This document shows, in pieces, positions 1-9,195 of a stretch of 64,000 nucleotides of DNA; positions within the stretch are counted from its first letter, which is position 1; each line of letters opens with the position of its first letter. The notes under the pieces are model-generated. The model was not told the DNA's origin. It saw only the letters and a list, made by a program, of their open reading frames with translations, and searched no databases. The translations under genes and the position numbers were made by a program. The stretch covers positions 62,001 through 126,000 of the forward strand of contig JAGZJZ010000008.1 of the NCBI GenBank assembly GCA_018365455.1, given 5' to 3'. The stretch is from Clostridiales bacterium (GTDB lineage Bacteria > Bacillota > Clostridia > Lachnospirales > Lachnospiraceae).

Positions 1-203
1 GGGGGAGCGCATGGCAAAATTTTGCGGCTATAGGAGCCTGAGATTTTAGTGGCGTTCTCTTTTTTTTTGCGCGAAGATAGGAACGAAAGTTACTATTCAC
101 AGTCAGGAATGCGTTGAACTGCGCATTTCGTGAGAACATGATTCAGTATTTTCGCACAAAATGGTTACTATAATTATAAGAAAAAGAAAGGGCAAGGTGG
201 CAT

Positions 204-1277
204 ATGAAAGCTTTTCTAATATTAGAAGATGGCACTGTATTTACCGGAACCAGTATCGGCGCCGAAAAGGAAATGATCAGTGAGATCGTATTTAATACAT
301 CCATGACAGGATATCTGGAGGTTCTGACAGATCCCTCTTATGCAGGGCAGGCAGTGGTAATGACTTACCCGCTGATTGGCAACTATGGTATCTGCCATGA
401 GGATATGGAATCTGCAAGGCCATGGCCGGATGGATACATTGTGCGTGAGTTATCCAGGATTCCAAGCAATTTCAGAAGTGAAGGAACCATTCAGGAATTT
501 CTGAAAAAGCATGATATACCGGGGATTGCAGGAATTGATACCAGAGCGCTTACGAAGATTCTTCGTGAAAAAGGTACCATGAACGGCATGATTACCACGA
601 ATGAGCATTATCATATAGAAGAGATCATCCCCAGATTAAAAGCATACACTACAGGAAAAGTTGTAGAAAAAGTTTCCTGCAGGGAAAAATATGTCCTGGA
701 AGGGAATGGCCCGAAAGTTGCCCTGTTAGATTTAGGAGCGAAGAGAAATATAGCACGTTCATTGAACCAGCTTGGATGTGAAGTGACGGTATATCCGGCA
801 CTGACTCCGGCAAGTGAGATCATGGCATCTAATCCGGATGGCATTATGCTTTCTAACGGACCTGGAGATCCCAAAGAGTGTACTTCTATTATAGAAGAAA
901 TCAAGAAGTTATACCATTCTGAGATTCCAATTTTCGCAATCTGTCTTGGACATCAGTTAATGGCACTGGCTACCGGTGCAGATACCCATAAAATGAAATA
1001 CGGACATCGCGGCGGCAATCATCCGGTGAAAGATCTGGCTACAGGAAGAGTATACATTTCTTCGCAGAATCATGGTTACGTGGTTGATACCGACAATTTG
1101 GATCCAGATGTTGCGGTACCGGCTTTTGTAAATGTAAATGATGGTACTAACGAAGGATTGGCATACACAGGTAAGAATATCTTTACCGTACAGTTCCATC
1201 CGGAGGCTTGTCCGGGACCGTTAGATTCCGGATACTTATTTGACCGGTTTATGAAAATGATGGAGGTGACAAAATAA
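204..1277 (+). CDS. carA: Carbamoyl-phosphate synthase small (glutaminase) subunit
   Basis: Hydrolyses glutamine and passes ammonia to CarB to make carbamoyl phosphate for pyrimidine and arginine synthesis in the cytoplasm. The 357-residue length is normal for the family. An N-terminal CarA domain (about 1-150) precedes a class I glutamine amidotransferase domain (about 170-355). The nucleophile Cys lies in AICLGHQ (Cys about 247), and the catalytic His/Glu lie in VQFHPEACPGP near the C-terminus. The ATG follows a GGCAAGGTGG-type ribosome site. The stop codon overlaps the carB start (TAATG), so the two subunits are translationally coupled. The identification is secure. The upstream 203 bases hold no recognisable gene or pyrimidine attenuator. 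Confidence 0.97.
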   Translation: MKAFLILEDGTVFTGTSIGAEKEMISEIVFNTSMTGYLEVLTDPSYAGQAVVMTYPLIGNYGICHEDMESARPWPDGYIVRELSRIPSNFRSEGTIQEFLKKHDIPGIAGIDTRALTKILREKGTMNGMITTNEHYHIEEIIPRLKAYTTGKVVEKVSCREKYVLEGNGPKVALLDLGAKRNIARSLNQLGCEVTVYPALTPASEIMASNPDGIMLSNGPGDPKECTSIIEEIKKLYHSEIPIFAICLGHQLMALATGADTHKMKYGHRGGNHPVKDLATGRVYISSQNHGYVVDTDNLDPDVAVPAFVNVNDGTNEGLAYTGKNIFTVQFHPEACPGPLDSGYLFDRFMKMMEVTK

Positions 1278-4200
1278 TGCCAAAGAATCCTGAAATTAAA
1301 AAAGTATTAGTTATCGGATCAGGTCCGATTATTATCGGACAGGCAGCGGAGTTTGATTATGCAGGTACACAGGCCTGCCGCTCCCTGAAAGAAGAAGGAT
1401 TAGAAGTTGTACTGCTGAATTCCAATCCGGCTACGATTATGACAGATAAGCAGATTGCTGATAAAGTATATATAGAACCACTTACAACAGAAGTTGTGAA
1501 ACAGTTGATTTTAAAAGAAAGACCGGACAGCGTACTGCCCACCCTTGGCGGACAGGCAGGTCTGAATCTGGCAATGGAGCTGGATGAGGAAGGCTTCTTT
1601 GAAAAGAACAATGTAAAATTAATCGGTACCACCTCTATGACGATAAAAAAAGCGGAAGACCGTCTGGAGTTTAAGAGCACGATGGAAAAAATCGGAGAGC
1701 CGGTTGCAGCTTCCATGGTTGTGGAAAATATTGAGGACGGTATTGCCTTTGCAAACACCATTGGTTATCCCATCGTTTTAAGACCGGCTTATACACTGGG
1801 CGGCAGCGGCGGCGGTATTGCCGCAAATGTGGAGGAACTGGTTGAGATTCTGGGAAATGGTCTGCGTTTGAGCCGTGTAGGACAGGTATTGGTAGAACGC
1901 TGTATCTCCGGATGGAAAGAAATTGAATATGAAGTAATGCGTGACAGCGCAGGAAACGTTATTACCGTTTGTAATATGGAAAATTTAGATCCGGTAGGCG
2001 TACACACCGGAGACAGTATCGTAGTAGCGCCGTCACAGACACTGGGTGATAAGGAATACCAGATGCTCCGTACCTCAGCCCTGAATATTATCAGTGAACT
2101 GGAGATCACCGGAGGCTGTAACGTTCAGTATGCATTGCATCCAACCAGCTTTGAATATTGTGTAATTGAGGTGAATCCGCGAGTTAGCCGTTCTTCGGCG
2201 TTGGCATCCAAAGCAACCGGATATCCAATTGCGAAAGTTGCAGCTAAAATCGCCCTGGGATACACGCTGGATGAAATAAAGAATGCCATAACGGGAAAAA
2301 CATATGCCAGTTTTGAACCTATGCTGGACTATTGTGTAGTGAAAATTCCAAGACTTCCGTTTGATAAATTCATCAGTGCGAAGAGAACACTTACCACGCA
2401 GATGAAAGCAACCGGAGAAGTAATGAGCATCTGCAATAACTTTGAAGGTGCACTCATGAAAGCAATCCGTTCCCTGGAACAGCATGTGGACAGCTTAATG
2501 TCATATGATTTCTCAAATCTTCATGGGGATGACCTGTTAAAGCAGCTTGGTAAAATTGATGACAGGAGAATCTGGGTGATTGCAGAGGCAATCCGCCAGG
2601 GCGTTTCCTATGAGGTCATTCATGATATTACCAAGATTGATATCTGGTTCATTGATAAACTTGCTATCTTAGTTGAAATGGAAGAGGCACTTAAGACGCA
2701 GGAATTCACAACCGAATTACTGGAAGAAGCAAAACGCATTGAATTCCCGGATAATGTAATTGCAGCTCTTACCGGCAAGACCGAAAAAGAGATCCGTGAT
2801 ATGCGTTATGAAAACGGCATTGTTGCAGCATATAAGATGGTAGATACCTGTGCAGCTGAATTTGCAGCAAGCACGCCATATTATTACTCGGTATTCGGCA
2901 GTGAAAATGAAGCAATTGAAACCAACGACCGTAAAAAGGTTCTGGTATTAGGATCCGGTCCTATTAGAATCGGACAGGGGATTGAATTCGACTTCTGCTC
3001 TGTACATTGTACCTGGGCATTTTCGAAAGAAGGTTATGAGACCATTATTGTAAATAATAATCCGGAAACGGTTAGTACCGATTTTGATATTGCAGATAAA
3101 CTCTATTTTGAACCGCTGACACCGGAAGATGTGGAAAATATCGTGCGTTTTGAAAAGCCGGACGGAGCGGTGGTACAGTTTGGCGGGCAGACTGCCATTA
3201 AGCTTACGGAAGCGCTGATGAAAATGGGTGTGCCGATTCTGGGTACTTCCGCTGAAAATGTGGATGCGGCTGAAGACAGGGAACTGTTTGACAAAATTCT
3301 GGAAGAATGCCAGATTCCAAGACCGGCAGGTCATACGGTATTCACAGCTGAAGAGGCGAAGAAAGCGGCTAATGAACTGGGGTATCCCGTTCTGGTAAGA
3401 CCTTCTTACGTATTGGGCGGTCAGGGAATGCAGATCGCAATCAATGACGAAGATGTGGATGAATTTATCGGTATCATCAACCGTATCGCTCAGGAGCATC
3501 CGATTCTGGTGGATAAATACCTGGTTGGGAAAGAAATCGAAGTGGATGCGGTATGCGATGGAGATGATATATTAATACCGGGAATCATGGAGCATATTGA
3601 GCGGGCAGGCATTCATTCCGGTGACAGTATTTCGGTATATCCGGCACAGAGCCTGGGTGAAAATGTTAAGGCTAAGATCGAAGATTATACGAAAAAGCTG
3701 GCACAGTCCCTGCATGTAATCGGATTGATTAATATCCAGTTTATTGTGTGCCAGGAAGAAGTATATGTAATTGAAGTAAATCCCCGTTCCAGCCGAACCG
3801 TGCCTTATATCAGCAAAGTTACCGGAATTCCAATTGTACCTCTTGCCACGAAAGTCATCTTAGGTGCGAAGATAAAAGATCTGGGATATAAAGCAGGATT
3901 ACAGCCGGAAGCCGATTATATAGCAATTAAGATGCCGGTATTCTCTTTTGAAAAAATCCGCGGTGCCGATATCAGCCTGGGCCCGGAAATGAAATCCACA
4001 GGAGAATGCTTAGGTATTGCGAAAACCTTTGATGAAGCACTTTACAAAGCATTTCTTGGTGCCGGCATAAACCTTCCGAAATATAAGAATATGATTATGA
4101 CTGTGAAGGATGCAGACAAAGAAGATGCAGTAGAGATTGGAAGAAGATTTGAAGCAATCGGTTATAAAATATACGCAACCAGAAGTACGGCGAAGAAATT

Positions 4201-4474
4201 AAATGAAAACGGCGTTCATGCAATCCGTATTAATAAAATTGAGCAGGAATCACCAAACTTAATGGATTTAATACTGGGACATGAAATTGATCTGGTTATC
4301 GATACACCATCACCAGGGGTGGAACGTGCAAAGGATGGTTTCCTGATCCGCCGCAATGCCATTGAAACCGGCGTAAATGTGCTGACTTCTCTGGATACGG
4401 CAGAAGCTTTGATTACCAGTCTGGAAAATACAGACATAGAAAAGCTTACATTAATTGATATAGCAACTGTTTAA
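1277..4474 (+). CDS. carB: Carbamoyl-phosphate synthase large subunit
   Basis: Makes carbamoyl phosphate from bicarbonate, ammonia and two ATP, working as a heterodimer with CarA. The 1065 residues show the expected internal duplication. The N-terminal half starts KKVLVIGSGPIIIGQAAEFD and the second half (about residue 552) starts KKVLVLGSGPIRIGQGIEFD. Each half has an ATP-grasp domain with glycine-rich loops (TLGGSGGG and VLGGQGMQ) and ENPR/EVNPR-type metal-binding segments. An MGS-like allosteric domain occupies the last ~130 residues. It overlaps carA by one base and ends just before a strong terminator, which makes a two-gene operon. All core motifs are intact. Confidence 0.97.
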   Translation: MPKNPEIKKVLVIGSGPIIIGQAAEFDYAGTQACRSLKEEGLEVVLLNSNPATIMTDKQIADKVYIEPLTTEVVKQLILKERPDSVLPTLGGQAGLNLAMELDEEGFFEKNNVKLIGTTSMTIKKAEDRLEFKSTMEKIGEPVAASMVVENIEDGIAFANTIGYPIVLRPAYTLGGSGGGIAANVEELVEILGNGLRLSRVGQVLVERCISGWKEIEYEVMRDSAGNVITVCNMENLDPVGVHTGDSIVVAPSQTLGDKEYQMLRTSALNIISELEITGGCNVQYALHPTSFEYCVIEVNPRVSRSSALASKATGYPIAKVAAKIALGYTLDEIKNAITGKTYASFEPMLDYCVVKIPRLPFDKFISAKRTLTTQMKATGEVMSICNNFEGALMKAIRSLEQHVDSLMSYDFSNLHGDDLLKQLGKIDDRRIWVIAEAIRQGVSYEVIHDITKIDIWFIDKLAILVEMEEALKTQEFTTELLEEAKRIEFPDNVIAALTGKTEKEIRDMRYENGIVAAYKMVDTCAAEFAASTPYYYSVFGSENEAIETNDRKKVLVLGSGPIRIGQGIEFDFCSVHCTWAFSKEGYETIIVNNNPETVSTDFDIADKLYFEPLTPEDVENIVRFEKPDGAVVQFGGQTAIKLTEALMKMGVPILGTSAENVDAAEDRELFDKILEECQIPRPAGHTVFTAEEAKKAANELGYPVLVRPSYVLGGQGMQIAINDEDVDEFIGIINRIAQEHPILVDKYLVGKEIEVDAVCDGDDILIPGIMEHIERAGIHSGDSISVYPAQSLGENVKAKIEDYTKKLAQSLHVIGLINIQFIVCQEEVYVIEVNPRSSRTVPYISKVTGIPIVPLATKVILGAKIKDLGYKAGLQPEADYIAIKMPVFSFEKIRGADISLGPEMKSTGECLGIAKTFDEALYKAFLGAGINLPKYKNMIMTVKDADKEDAVEIGRRFEAIGYKIYATRSTAKKLNENGVHAIRINKIEQESPNLMDLILGHEIDLVIDTPSPGVERAKDGFLIRRNAIETGVNVLTSLDTAEALITSLENTDIEKLTLIDIATV

Positions 4475-4489
4475 AACTTAAGAAAGAAG

Positions 4490-4550
4490 AGTCTGGATCT
4501 GAATAACAGGGATTTCCTGAAATTAGTATCCAGACTTTTTTAATTTTTTT
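4490..4550 (+). terminator. Rho-independent terminator after carB
   Basis: The arms AGTCTGGAT (4490-4498) and ATCCAGACT (4528-4536) pair perfectly. An inner CAGG/CCTG stem lies in the loop, and a T-rich tract follows. The structure starts 16 nt after the carB stop. Confidence 0.8.
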
Positions 4551-4798
4551 GGAAGAAATTACTATAGAAGCAAATCTCGCTGTTAAAATCATCCAAATAA
4601 ATCTATAAAAAGATGCGAGATTTATATAATTGTTTTTATCAACTTTTTCAGCTTGTAGATAGTGCATAAGAATAATCTAACAAGATTGTTAAAATGTGTT
4701 ATGATATTTACACAATTTTAACTTGCTTTTTTACTTTGAAAAGGCTACAATGAAAAAGGTAGCAAAAAGGTTAAGCAAAAGCCAGGAGGCCAAATCCA
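4551..4798. other. Intergenic region between carB terminator and phospholipase-like gene
   Basis: AT-rich spacer with no gene. It must carry the promoter of the downstream gene. TTGTTA near 4687 with ATGATAT near 4701 is too closely spaced to call a promoter with confidence. A GCCAGGAGG ribosome site lies at its right end (4781-4789). Confidence 0.5.
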
Positions 4799-5392
4799 TT
4801 GAGAAAAAAATCTCATATCTCGGTAGCGAGATATATTGTTAATAATCTGAACACCCAGGAGCTTGATAACCATAAGAAAGCATTTTATCTGGGAAGTATA
4901 CTTCCAGACTGTAAGCCTTCTTTTTTGACTAAGAAACATGAGTTTTTTGGAACATTTGATCAGGTACGTGAGGATATCCGTAATCTTACGGAGGATTGTG
5001 ATATATTTGGAAGAAATGAACGGGTATACTGGAGGCGTATTGGAGAAGTGATCCATTATGTAGCTGACTATTTTACATTTCCCCATAATGATACTTATGA
5101 TGGAAATTTAAAAGATCATTGTATTTATGAAAAACATTTGAAAAAATATTTAAAAGAGTATATCAAAAGTGGAGAAGCATTAAGACAGCAGAAAGAGATG
5201 AAGACTTTCAAAACCGCAGAAGCGCTGTTCCATTTTATAGAAACTTCACATCAGGAATATCTGAAATTCAAGCGTTCCGTGGAAGAGGATGTGAAATACA
5301 TTATTTCGCTTTGCCAGCAGGTTGTCGTGTCAATCGTGCAGCTGCTGAATATAAGAGTCGGTCAAATCGCACGTAATTATGCAATCGCATAG
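4799..5392 (+). CDS. Zinc-dependent phospholipase C/D-like protein (PF00882 type)
   Basis: A 197-residue protein of the zinc-dependent phospholipase C-like family, whose fold binds metals through scattered His and Asp residues. Visible features are the N-terminal HISVARYI, the family-typical YLGSILPD and an IHYVADYFTFPHND segment, which fit the metal-binding helices. No signal peptide is seen, so the protein is probably cytoplasmic and the substrate is unknown. Translation probably starts at TTG 4799, ten bases after a good AGGAGG site, since no ATG is suitably placed. It is monocistronic, between two terminators. Lipase activity is not established for these short clostridial members. Confidence 0.6.
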   Translation: MRKKSHISVARYIVNNLNTQELDNHKKAFYLGSILPDCKPSFLTKKHEFFGTFDQVREDIRNLTEDCDIFGRNERVYWRRIGEVIHYVADYFTFPHNDTYDGNLKDHCIYEKHLKKYLKEYIKSGEALRQQKEMKTFKTAEALFHFIETSHQEYLKFKRSVEEDVKYIISLCQQVVVSIVQLLNIRVGQIARNYAIA

Positions 5393-5414
5393 AACTTTAT
5401 AAAGCAAGAAATGG

Positions 5415-5446
5415 AAAGCAGAGACAACAGCGTCTTTGCTTTTTTG
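5415..5446 (+). terminator. Rho-independent terminator before cotJ operon
   Basis: The arms AAAGCAGAGAC (5415-5425) and GTCTTTGCTTT (5432-5442) pair with one G-U and run into a T tract. This ends the 4799-5392 transcript. It also shows that an open frame reaching back to 5411 is not the start of cotJA. Confidence 0.75.
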
Positions 5447-5492
5447 TATTTTATGACATATCTGCAAGAAATCCCTGTCGTAAAAACGACAA

Positions 5493-5540
5493 TTTCAGAC
5501 ATAATAAAAATGATGACGAAATTATTGTCATCATCTGAAA
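5493..5540 (+). promoter_or_regulatory. Stem-loop in the cotJ leader
   Basis: Perfect 8-base inverted arms ATGATGAC (5510-5517) and GTCATCAT (5527-5534) are nested within TTTCAGA (5493-5499) and TCTGAAA (5534-5540). The structure ends just before the cotJA ribosome site. It could be an operator for a sporulation regulator or an mRNA-stabilising hairpin; the sequence alone does not decide. Confidence 0.45.
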
Positions 5541-5560
5541 TCGGAAAGGAGAATGATGTT

Positions 5561-5755
5561 ATGGAATGTACTTGCGGTCAGGAAGGAAAATCTGCTTGTT
5601 TTTCACAAAGCTGTACTTGTATTCTGGCAATGGCAACTGTACCAAAGCAGACGTTTGGAGCAGTGTATGAACCACAAGAGGCTCTGAAACGAGGAACCAT
5701 ATTCCCGGATCTGGATCTGCCTTTTTATGCAGGAGGTGCTGATAATGGAAGATAG
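5561..5755 (+). CDS. cotJA: Spore coat associated protein CotJA
   Basis: A 64-residue protein with the C-terminal signature of CotJA: VPKQTFGAVYEP, then ALKRGTIFPDLDLPFYA. It is a small component deposited with CotJB and CotJC in the inner spore coat of Bacillus and Clostridia. The N-terminus is unusually rich in Cys (MECTCGQEG and two further Cys pairs), which could allow disulfide or metal bonding; this is an inference. The start is ATG 5561, nine bases after GGAAAGGA. Upstream in-frame codons lie inside a terminator. The stop overlaps the start of cotJB by about 30 bases, so the genes form one operon. Confidence 0.85.
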   Translation: MECTCGQEGKSACFSQSCTCILAMATVPKQTFGAVYEPQEALKRGTIFPDLDLPFYAGGADNGR

Positions 5756-6041
5756 GAATGCCTTGTTGAATGAACTAGATGCAGTTAGTTTCTGCGTCAA
5801 TGATTTGACTCTATACCTGGATACCCATCCAACGGATACTCAGGCACTGGATCTGTTTGGGCAGTACCTGGGGAAAAGGAAAGCGCTGATGGAAGAGTTT
5901 GAAGCGAAATTCGAACCGCTTACCATCGACTGTGTAAAGGCAGAAGGGATTCACGAAGCAAATACGGAGTGCTCTTATGATGGACAACGTCATTTTACCT
6001 GGGTAGATGGAAGAACACCTTGGGAAGGAGGGCTTGTGTAA
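5727..6041 (+). CDS. cotJB: Spore coat protein CotJB
   Basis: A 104-residue CotJB-family protein, the middle member of the cotJABC operon. The family core is visible as VSFCVNDLTLYLDTHPTD, then DLFGQYLGKRKALMEEFEAKFGPL-like sequence (here EAKFEPLT), and a C-terminal FTWVDGRTPWEGG. The start may be ATG 5727 or the downstream ATG 5748, which follows GGAGGTGCTGATA and gives a more usual N-terminus (MEDRNALLNELD). The stop codon overlaps the cotJC start (TAATG). It is expressed in the mother cell during sporulation in related bacteria. Confidence 0.88.
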   Translation: MQEVLIMEDRNALLNELDAVSFCVNDLTLYLDTHPTDTQALDLFGQYLGKRKALMEEFEAKFEPLTIDCVKAEGIHEANTECSYDGQRHFTWVDGRTPWEGGLV

Positions 6042-6649
6042 TGTGGACTTATGAAAAAAGATTACAGTTTCCCGTAAAAATTACCCAGACCTGTCCCAAA
6101 ACTGCACAATTGATAATCAGCCAGTTTGGCGGTCCAGACGGAGAGCTGGCAGCATCTATGCGGTATCTGTCCCAGCGTTATACCATGCCGGACAAAGAGG
6201 TTGCCGGTTTATTAACCGATATTGGAACAGAAGAATTGGCGCATCTGGAAATAATATGTGCCATGATTTACCAGCTCACAAAAAATCTTACAGTGGATGA
6301 AGCAAAAACAGCAGGGTTTGATGCCTATTATATTGACCATACCACTGCACTCTGGCCCCAGGCAGCCGGCGGAGTTCCTTTTAATGCCTGTGAGTTCCAG
6401 TCAAAAGGAGATGCTATTACAGACCTGTTTGAAGATTTGGCTGCCGAACAAAAAGCCAGAACCACCTATGATAACATTTTGCGTCTGGTGCAAAATCCCG
6501 AGGTTAGAGAACCGATACAGTTTTTAAGAGCAAGAGAAGTTGTGCACTTCCAGAGATTTGGAGAGGCACTGGAGAAAACAAAAGAAAAACTGGATTCTAA
6601 TAATTATTATTATACGAATCCGGAGTTTGACAAATTTCAGGTGCATTAA
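6041..6649 (+). CDS. cotJC: Spore coat protein CotJC (manganese catalase-like)
   Basis: A 202-residue CotJC of the ferritin-like manganese catalase superfamily. Metal-ligand motifs are visible in helical order: FGGPDGELAASMRYLSQRY, then TEELAHLEIICAMIYQL, then EQKARTTYDNIL and REVVHFQRFGEAL. Conserved Glu and His residues would hold a di-manganese centre. ATG 6041 starts on the cotJB stop and is preceded by GGGAAGGAGG. A frame opening at 6020 is in phase but runs inside cotJB. Its likely role is spore-coat assembly and possibly peroxide defence; catalase activity is proven for only some relatives. Confidence 0.9.
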   Translation: MWTYEKRLQFPVKITQTCPKTAQLIISQFGGPDGELAASMRYLSQRYTMPDKEVAGLLTDIGTEELAHLEIICAMIYQLTKNLTVDEAKTAGFDAYYIDHTTALWPQAAGGVPFNACEFQSKGDAITDLFEDLAAEQKARTTYDNILRLVQNPEVREPIQFLRAREVVHFQRFGEALEKTKEKLDSNNYYYTNPEFDKFQVH

Positions 6650-6663
6650 GCGATGGAAATTGG

Positions 6664-6699
6664 AAAAGGACAAATGGATGCTGTTTGTCCTTTTCTTTT
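6664..6699 (+). terminator. Terminator after cotJC
   Basis: Perfect arms AAAAGGACAAA (6664-6674) and TTTGTCCTTTT (6684-6694) with a 9-base loop, followed by CTTTTC. The structure lies 15 nt after the cotJC stop. Confidence 0.8.
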
Positions 6700-6931
6700 C
6701 GTTACACTACCTATCGTACACATAAAGTCAAAATATCGCCCCACCCAATTTAGAAATTTCTCATAATACTTGACATAACTTTAAATGATACATACAATTA
6801 AAGTATAGACAGACCAACTGTACAGTTTCAAATTTTACAAATTCTTTACCTGACCCACAGACAGATTTTCCATTTGCTGCTTATAATATTTGGAGATGAA
6901 CATGTAAACTTGTTTGTAATTTTCTGGAGGG

Positions 6932-7093
6932 ATGAAGATGAAGAAGAAAATAGCAATAATGGGTTTCTTGTTAATGGTATTGTGCAACGTCACAGCCTGT
7001 ACACAGATAAAGACGGCTAAGGAGTCAGAACCGATAACAGAGATGGAAGCAGAAGTTAAGATTGTGATGCAGAATGCGAAAATACAAAGATGA
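6932..7093 (+). CDS. Tiny lipoprotein, possibly truncated
   Basis: A 53-residue open frame preceded by a good TGGAGG site. It has a basic start (MKMKKK), a hydrophobic stretch (IAIMGFLLMVL) and a lipobox-like VTAC with Cys at residue 23, so it is predicted to be lipid-anchored on the outer face of the membrane. The remainder is a short acidic/polar tail with no recognised domain. Reading continues in another phase for about 40 codons after the stop with similar Lys/Gln-rich composition, so a frameshifted longer lipoprotein is possible. The ribosome site and lipobox are seen; the function is unknown. Confidence 0.5.
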   Translation: MKMKKKIAIMGFLLMVLCNVTACTQIKTAKESEPITEMEAEVKIVMQNAKIQR

Positions 7094-7185
7094 TAAAATG
7101 CACAAAACAGGAAGTACAGTAAAACAGAAAACAACGATTCAGAAAAAACCGCATACAAATGCTCAGAGAAACTGGCAGATGGCAG

Positions 7186-7218
7186 AAAAAGAGACTGATT
7201 TCCCTCAGTCTCTTTTTT
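7186..7218. terminator. Bidirectional terminator
   Basis: GAGACTGA (7191-7198) and TCAGTCTC (7205-7212) pair perfectly. A runs precede and T runs follow, so it can end both the small lipoprotein transcript (+) and the convergent ABC-F gene (-). Confidence 0.8.
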
Positions 7219-7228
7219 ATGCATGAAT

Positions 7229-8866
7229 TTAATTATCGTCTAAATCGCCTTCTGTTGAGTATACCTGACGTTTTCTGGCCATTTCATCACTTGCAAGATA
7301 TTCGTCATAAGTAGTGATCTTATCGATCAGGGCACCGCCCGGCATGATCTCCATGATACGGTTAGCTGTGGTCTGAACGATCTGGTGGTCATGGGATGCG
7401 AACATGATTGCACCCGGGAATTTGATCAGACCATTATTCAATGCGGTAATGGATTCCATGTCCAAATGGTTGGTTGGCTCATCCAGGATCAAAACGTTTG
7501 CACCGGAAATCATCATTTTAGATAACAGGCAGCGCACTTTTTCACCACCGGATAATACCTTAACTTTTTTCACGCCGTCATCACCTGCAAAGAGCATACG
7601 TCCAAGGAAACCGCGCACGTAAGTGGCATCTTTGATTTCAGAGTATTGGGTTAACCAGTCTACGATAATGTAGTCATTGTCGAATTCTTTGGTACTGTCC
7701 TTAGGGAAATAAGCCTGGGAAGTGGTAATTCCCCATTTATAAGATCCGGAGTCCGGTTCCATTTCGCCCATTAAAATTTTGAAAAGAACCGTTTTTGCCA
7801 GTTCGTTTCCGCCTACCAGTGCAACTTTATCGTCATGATTTAATGTAAAGGACAGGTTGTCCAGGATCTTCACGCCTTCGATTGTCTTGGAAAGACCTTC
7901 TACGGTCAGAACTTCATTACCGATCTCGCGGCTTGGACGGAAATCAATATATGGATATTTACGGCTGGAAGGACGAATGGTATCCAGCTCGATTTTTTCC
8001 AAAGCACGTTTTCTGGAAGTAGCCTGTTTGGATTTAGAAGCATTTGCACTGAATCGGGAGATAAAGTCCTGTAATTCTTTGATCTTATCTTCTTTTTTCT
8101 TGTTTGCTTCTTTCATCTGTTTGATCAGCAGCTGGCTGGATTCATACCAGAAATCGTAGTTTCCGGCATAGAGCTGAATCTTACCATAGTCGATATCAGC
8201 AGTATGGGTACATACCTTATTCAGGAAATAACGGTCATGGGATACCACGATAACCGTATTTTCAAAGTTGATCAGGAACTCTTCCAGCCATTCAATTGCA
8301 TCCAGATCCAAATGGTTAGTAGGCTCATCCAGAAGAAGGATGTCAGGATTACCGAATAATGCCTGAGCCAGAAGCACCTTCACTTTTTCGCTACCCTTAA
8401 GATCTCTCATGATTGCATAGTGGAGATCCGTTTCAATACCTAGTCCGTTTAATAACTGGGCTGCATCAGATTCTGATTCCCACCCGTTCATTTCGGCAAA
8501 TTCGCCTTCCAGTTCACTTGCCCGGATACCATCTTCTTCTGTAAAATCTTCTTTTGCGTAGATGGCTTCTTTTTCTTTCATAATCTCATACAGTCTCTTG
8601 TTACCCATAATGACAGTATCCAGTACAGAATACTCATCATATTTAAAATGATCCTGTTGTAAGAAAGAGAGACGCTGACCCGGTGTGATAACAATATCAC
8701 CCTGGGTTGTATCTAACTGTCCGGATAAAATTTTTAAGAATGTAGATTTACCGGCACCATTGGCACCGATTAAACCATAGCAGTTTCCTTCTGTAAATTT
8801 AATGTTTACATCTTCAAACAACGCCTTTTTACCAATTCGAAGTGTTACATTATTAGCACTTATCAT
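7229..8866 (-). CDS. ABC-F family ATPase (YkpA/YbiT-like)
   Basis: A 545-residue soluble protein with two ABC ATPase domains and no membrane segments. This is the ABC-F architecture that acts on the ribosome as a translation factor or in antibiotic protection. The first Walker A is GANGAGKST (about residue 36) and the first Walker B is ILLLDEPTNHLD. The interdomain linker (about 245-300) is Lys/Glu-rich and helical. The second domain has VGGNELAKTVLF, a degenerate P-loop lacking the usual GKS/T, then LSGGEKVRCLLSKMM and VLILDEPTNHLD. Overall sequence resembles housekeeping YkpA/YbiT proteins rather than resistance types. It is transcribed alone, with an AGAGG site before the ATG. Confidence 0.85.
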   Translation of the reverse strand: MISANNVTLRIGKKALFEDVNIKFTEGNCYGLIGANGAGKSTFLKILSGQLDTTQGDIVITPGQRLSFLQQDHFKYDEYSVLDTVIMGNKRLYEIMKEKEAIYAKEDFTEEDGIRASELEGEFAEMNGWESESDAAQLLNGLGIETDLHYAIMRDLKGSEKVKVLLAQALFGNPDILLLDEPTNHLDLDAIEWLEEFLINFENTVIVVSHDRYFLNKVCTHTADIDYGKIQLYAGNYDFWYESSQLLIKQMKEANKKKEDKIKELQDFISRFSANASKSKQATSRKRALEKIELDTIRPSSRKYPYIDFRPSREIGNEVLTVEGLSKTIEGVKILDNLSFTLNHDDKVALVGGNELAKTVLFKILMGEMEPDSGSYKWGITTSQAYFPKDSTKEFDNDYIIVDWLTQYSEIKDATYVRGFLGRMLFAGDDGVKKVKVLSGGEKVRCLLSKMMISGANVLILDEPTNHLDMESITALNNGLIKFPGAIMFASHDHQIVQTTANRIMEIMPGGALIDKITTYDEYLASDEMARKRQVYSTEGDLDDN

Positions 8867-9195
8867 GTTCTCGAACCTCTTTTTATCTTTCTATATAAAA
8901 ATCATATTGCATAGTCCCTTCTATTGTAACCGAAAATTGGAAAAATGCAAGGGGAAATATATTTAAAAAAATCATTCTTCATTTTTCGCCGAATCGTGAC
9001 TTATTCTGCGTTATTTTCCTTAGAAATCATAGGACAAAAACGATATTTCCATACAAAACGACAAATTCAGACAAAGTAAAAAAAATCATAAGAATTTCAG
9101 CCAGTTTATTAAGTTGTATTTGTTGATAAAATGTTCTATAATGAAAAACAAAAAATGATTTGGAAAATAGTGCCATTGACAGGAGGGGATCAGAT
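8867..9195. other. Divergent intergenic region (ABC-F / diguanylate cyclase)
   Basis: A 329-base AT-rich region without genes, containing the outward promoters of both flanking genes. Apart from the promoter annotated at 9114-9142 no operator, riboswitch or repeat was recognised. Confidence 0.6.
9114..9142 (+). promoter_or_regulatory. Probable sigma-70-type promoter for the diguanylate cyclase gene
   Basis: TTGTAT (9114-9119) and a perfect TATAAT (9137-9142) are separated by 17 bases. The -10 ends 54 bases before the chosen start codon. Confidence 0.55.

Noticed and set aside
1..203. PyrR attenuator or partial upstream gene before carA
   Set aside because: No anti-terminator/terminator pair and no open frame with recognisable sequence. 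TATAAT at 169-174 lacks a good -35, so I did not call a promoter.
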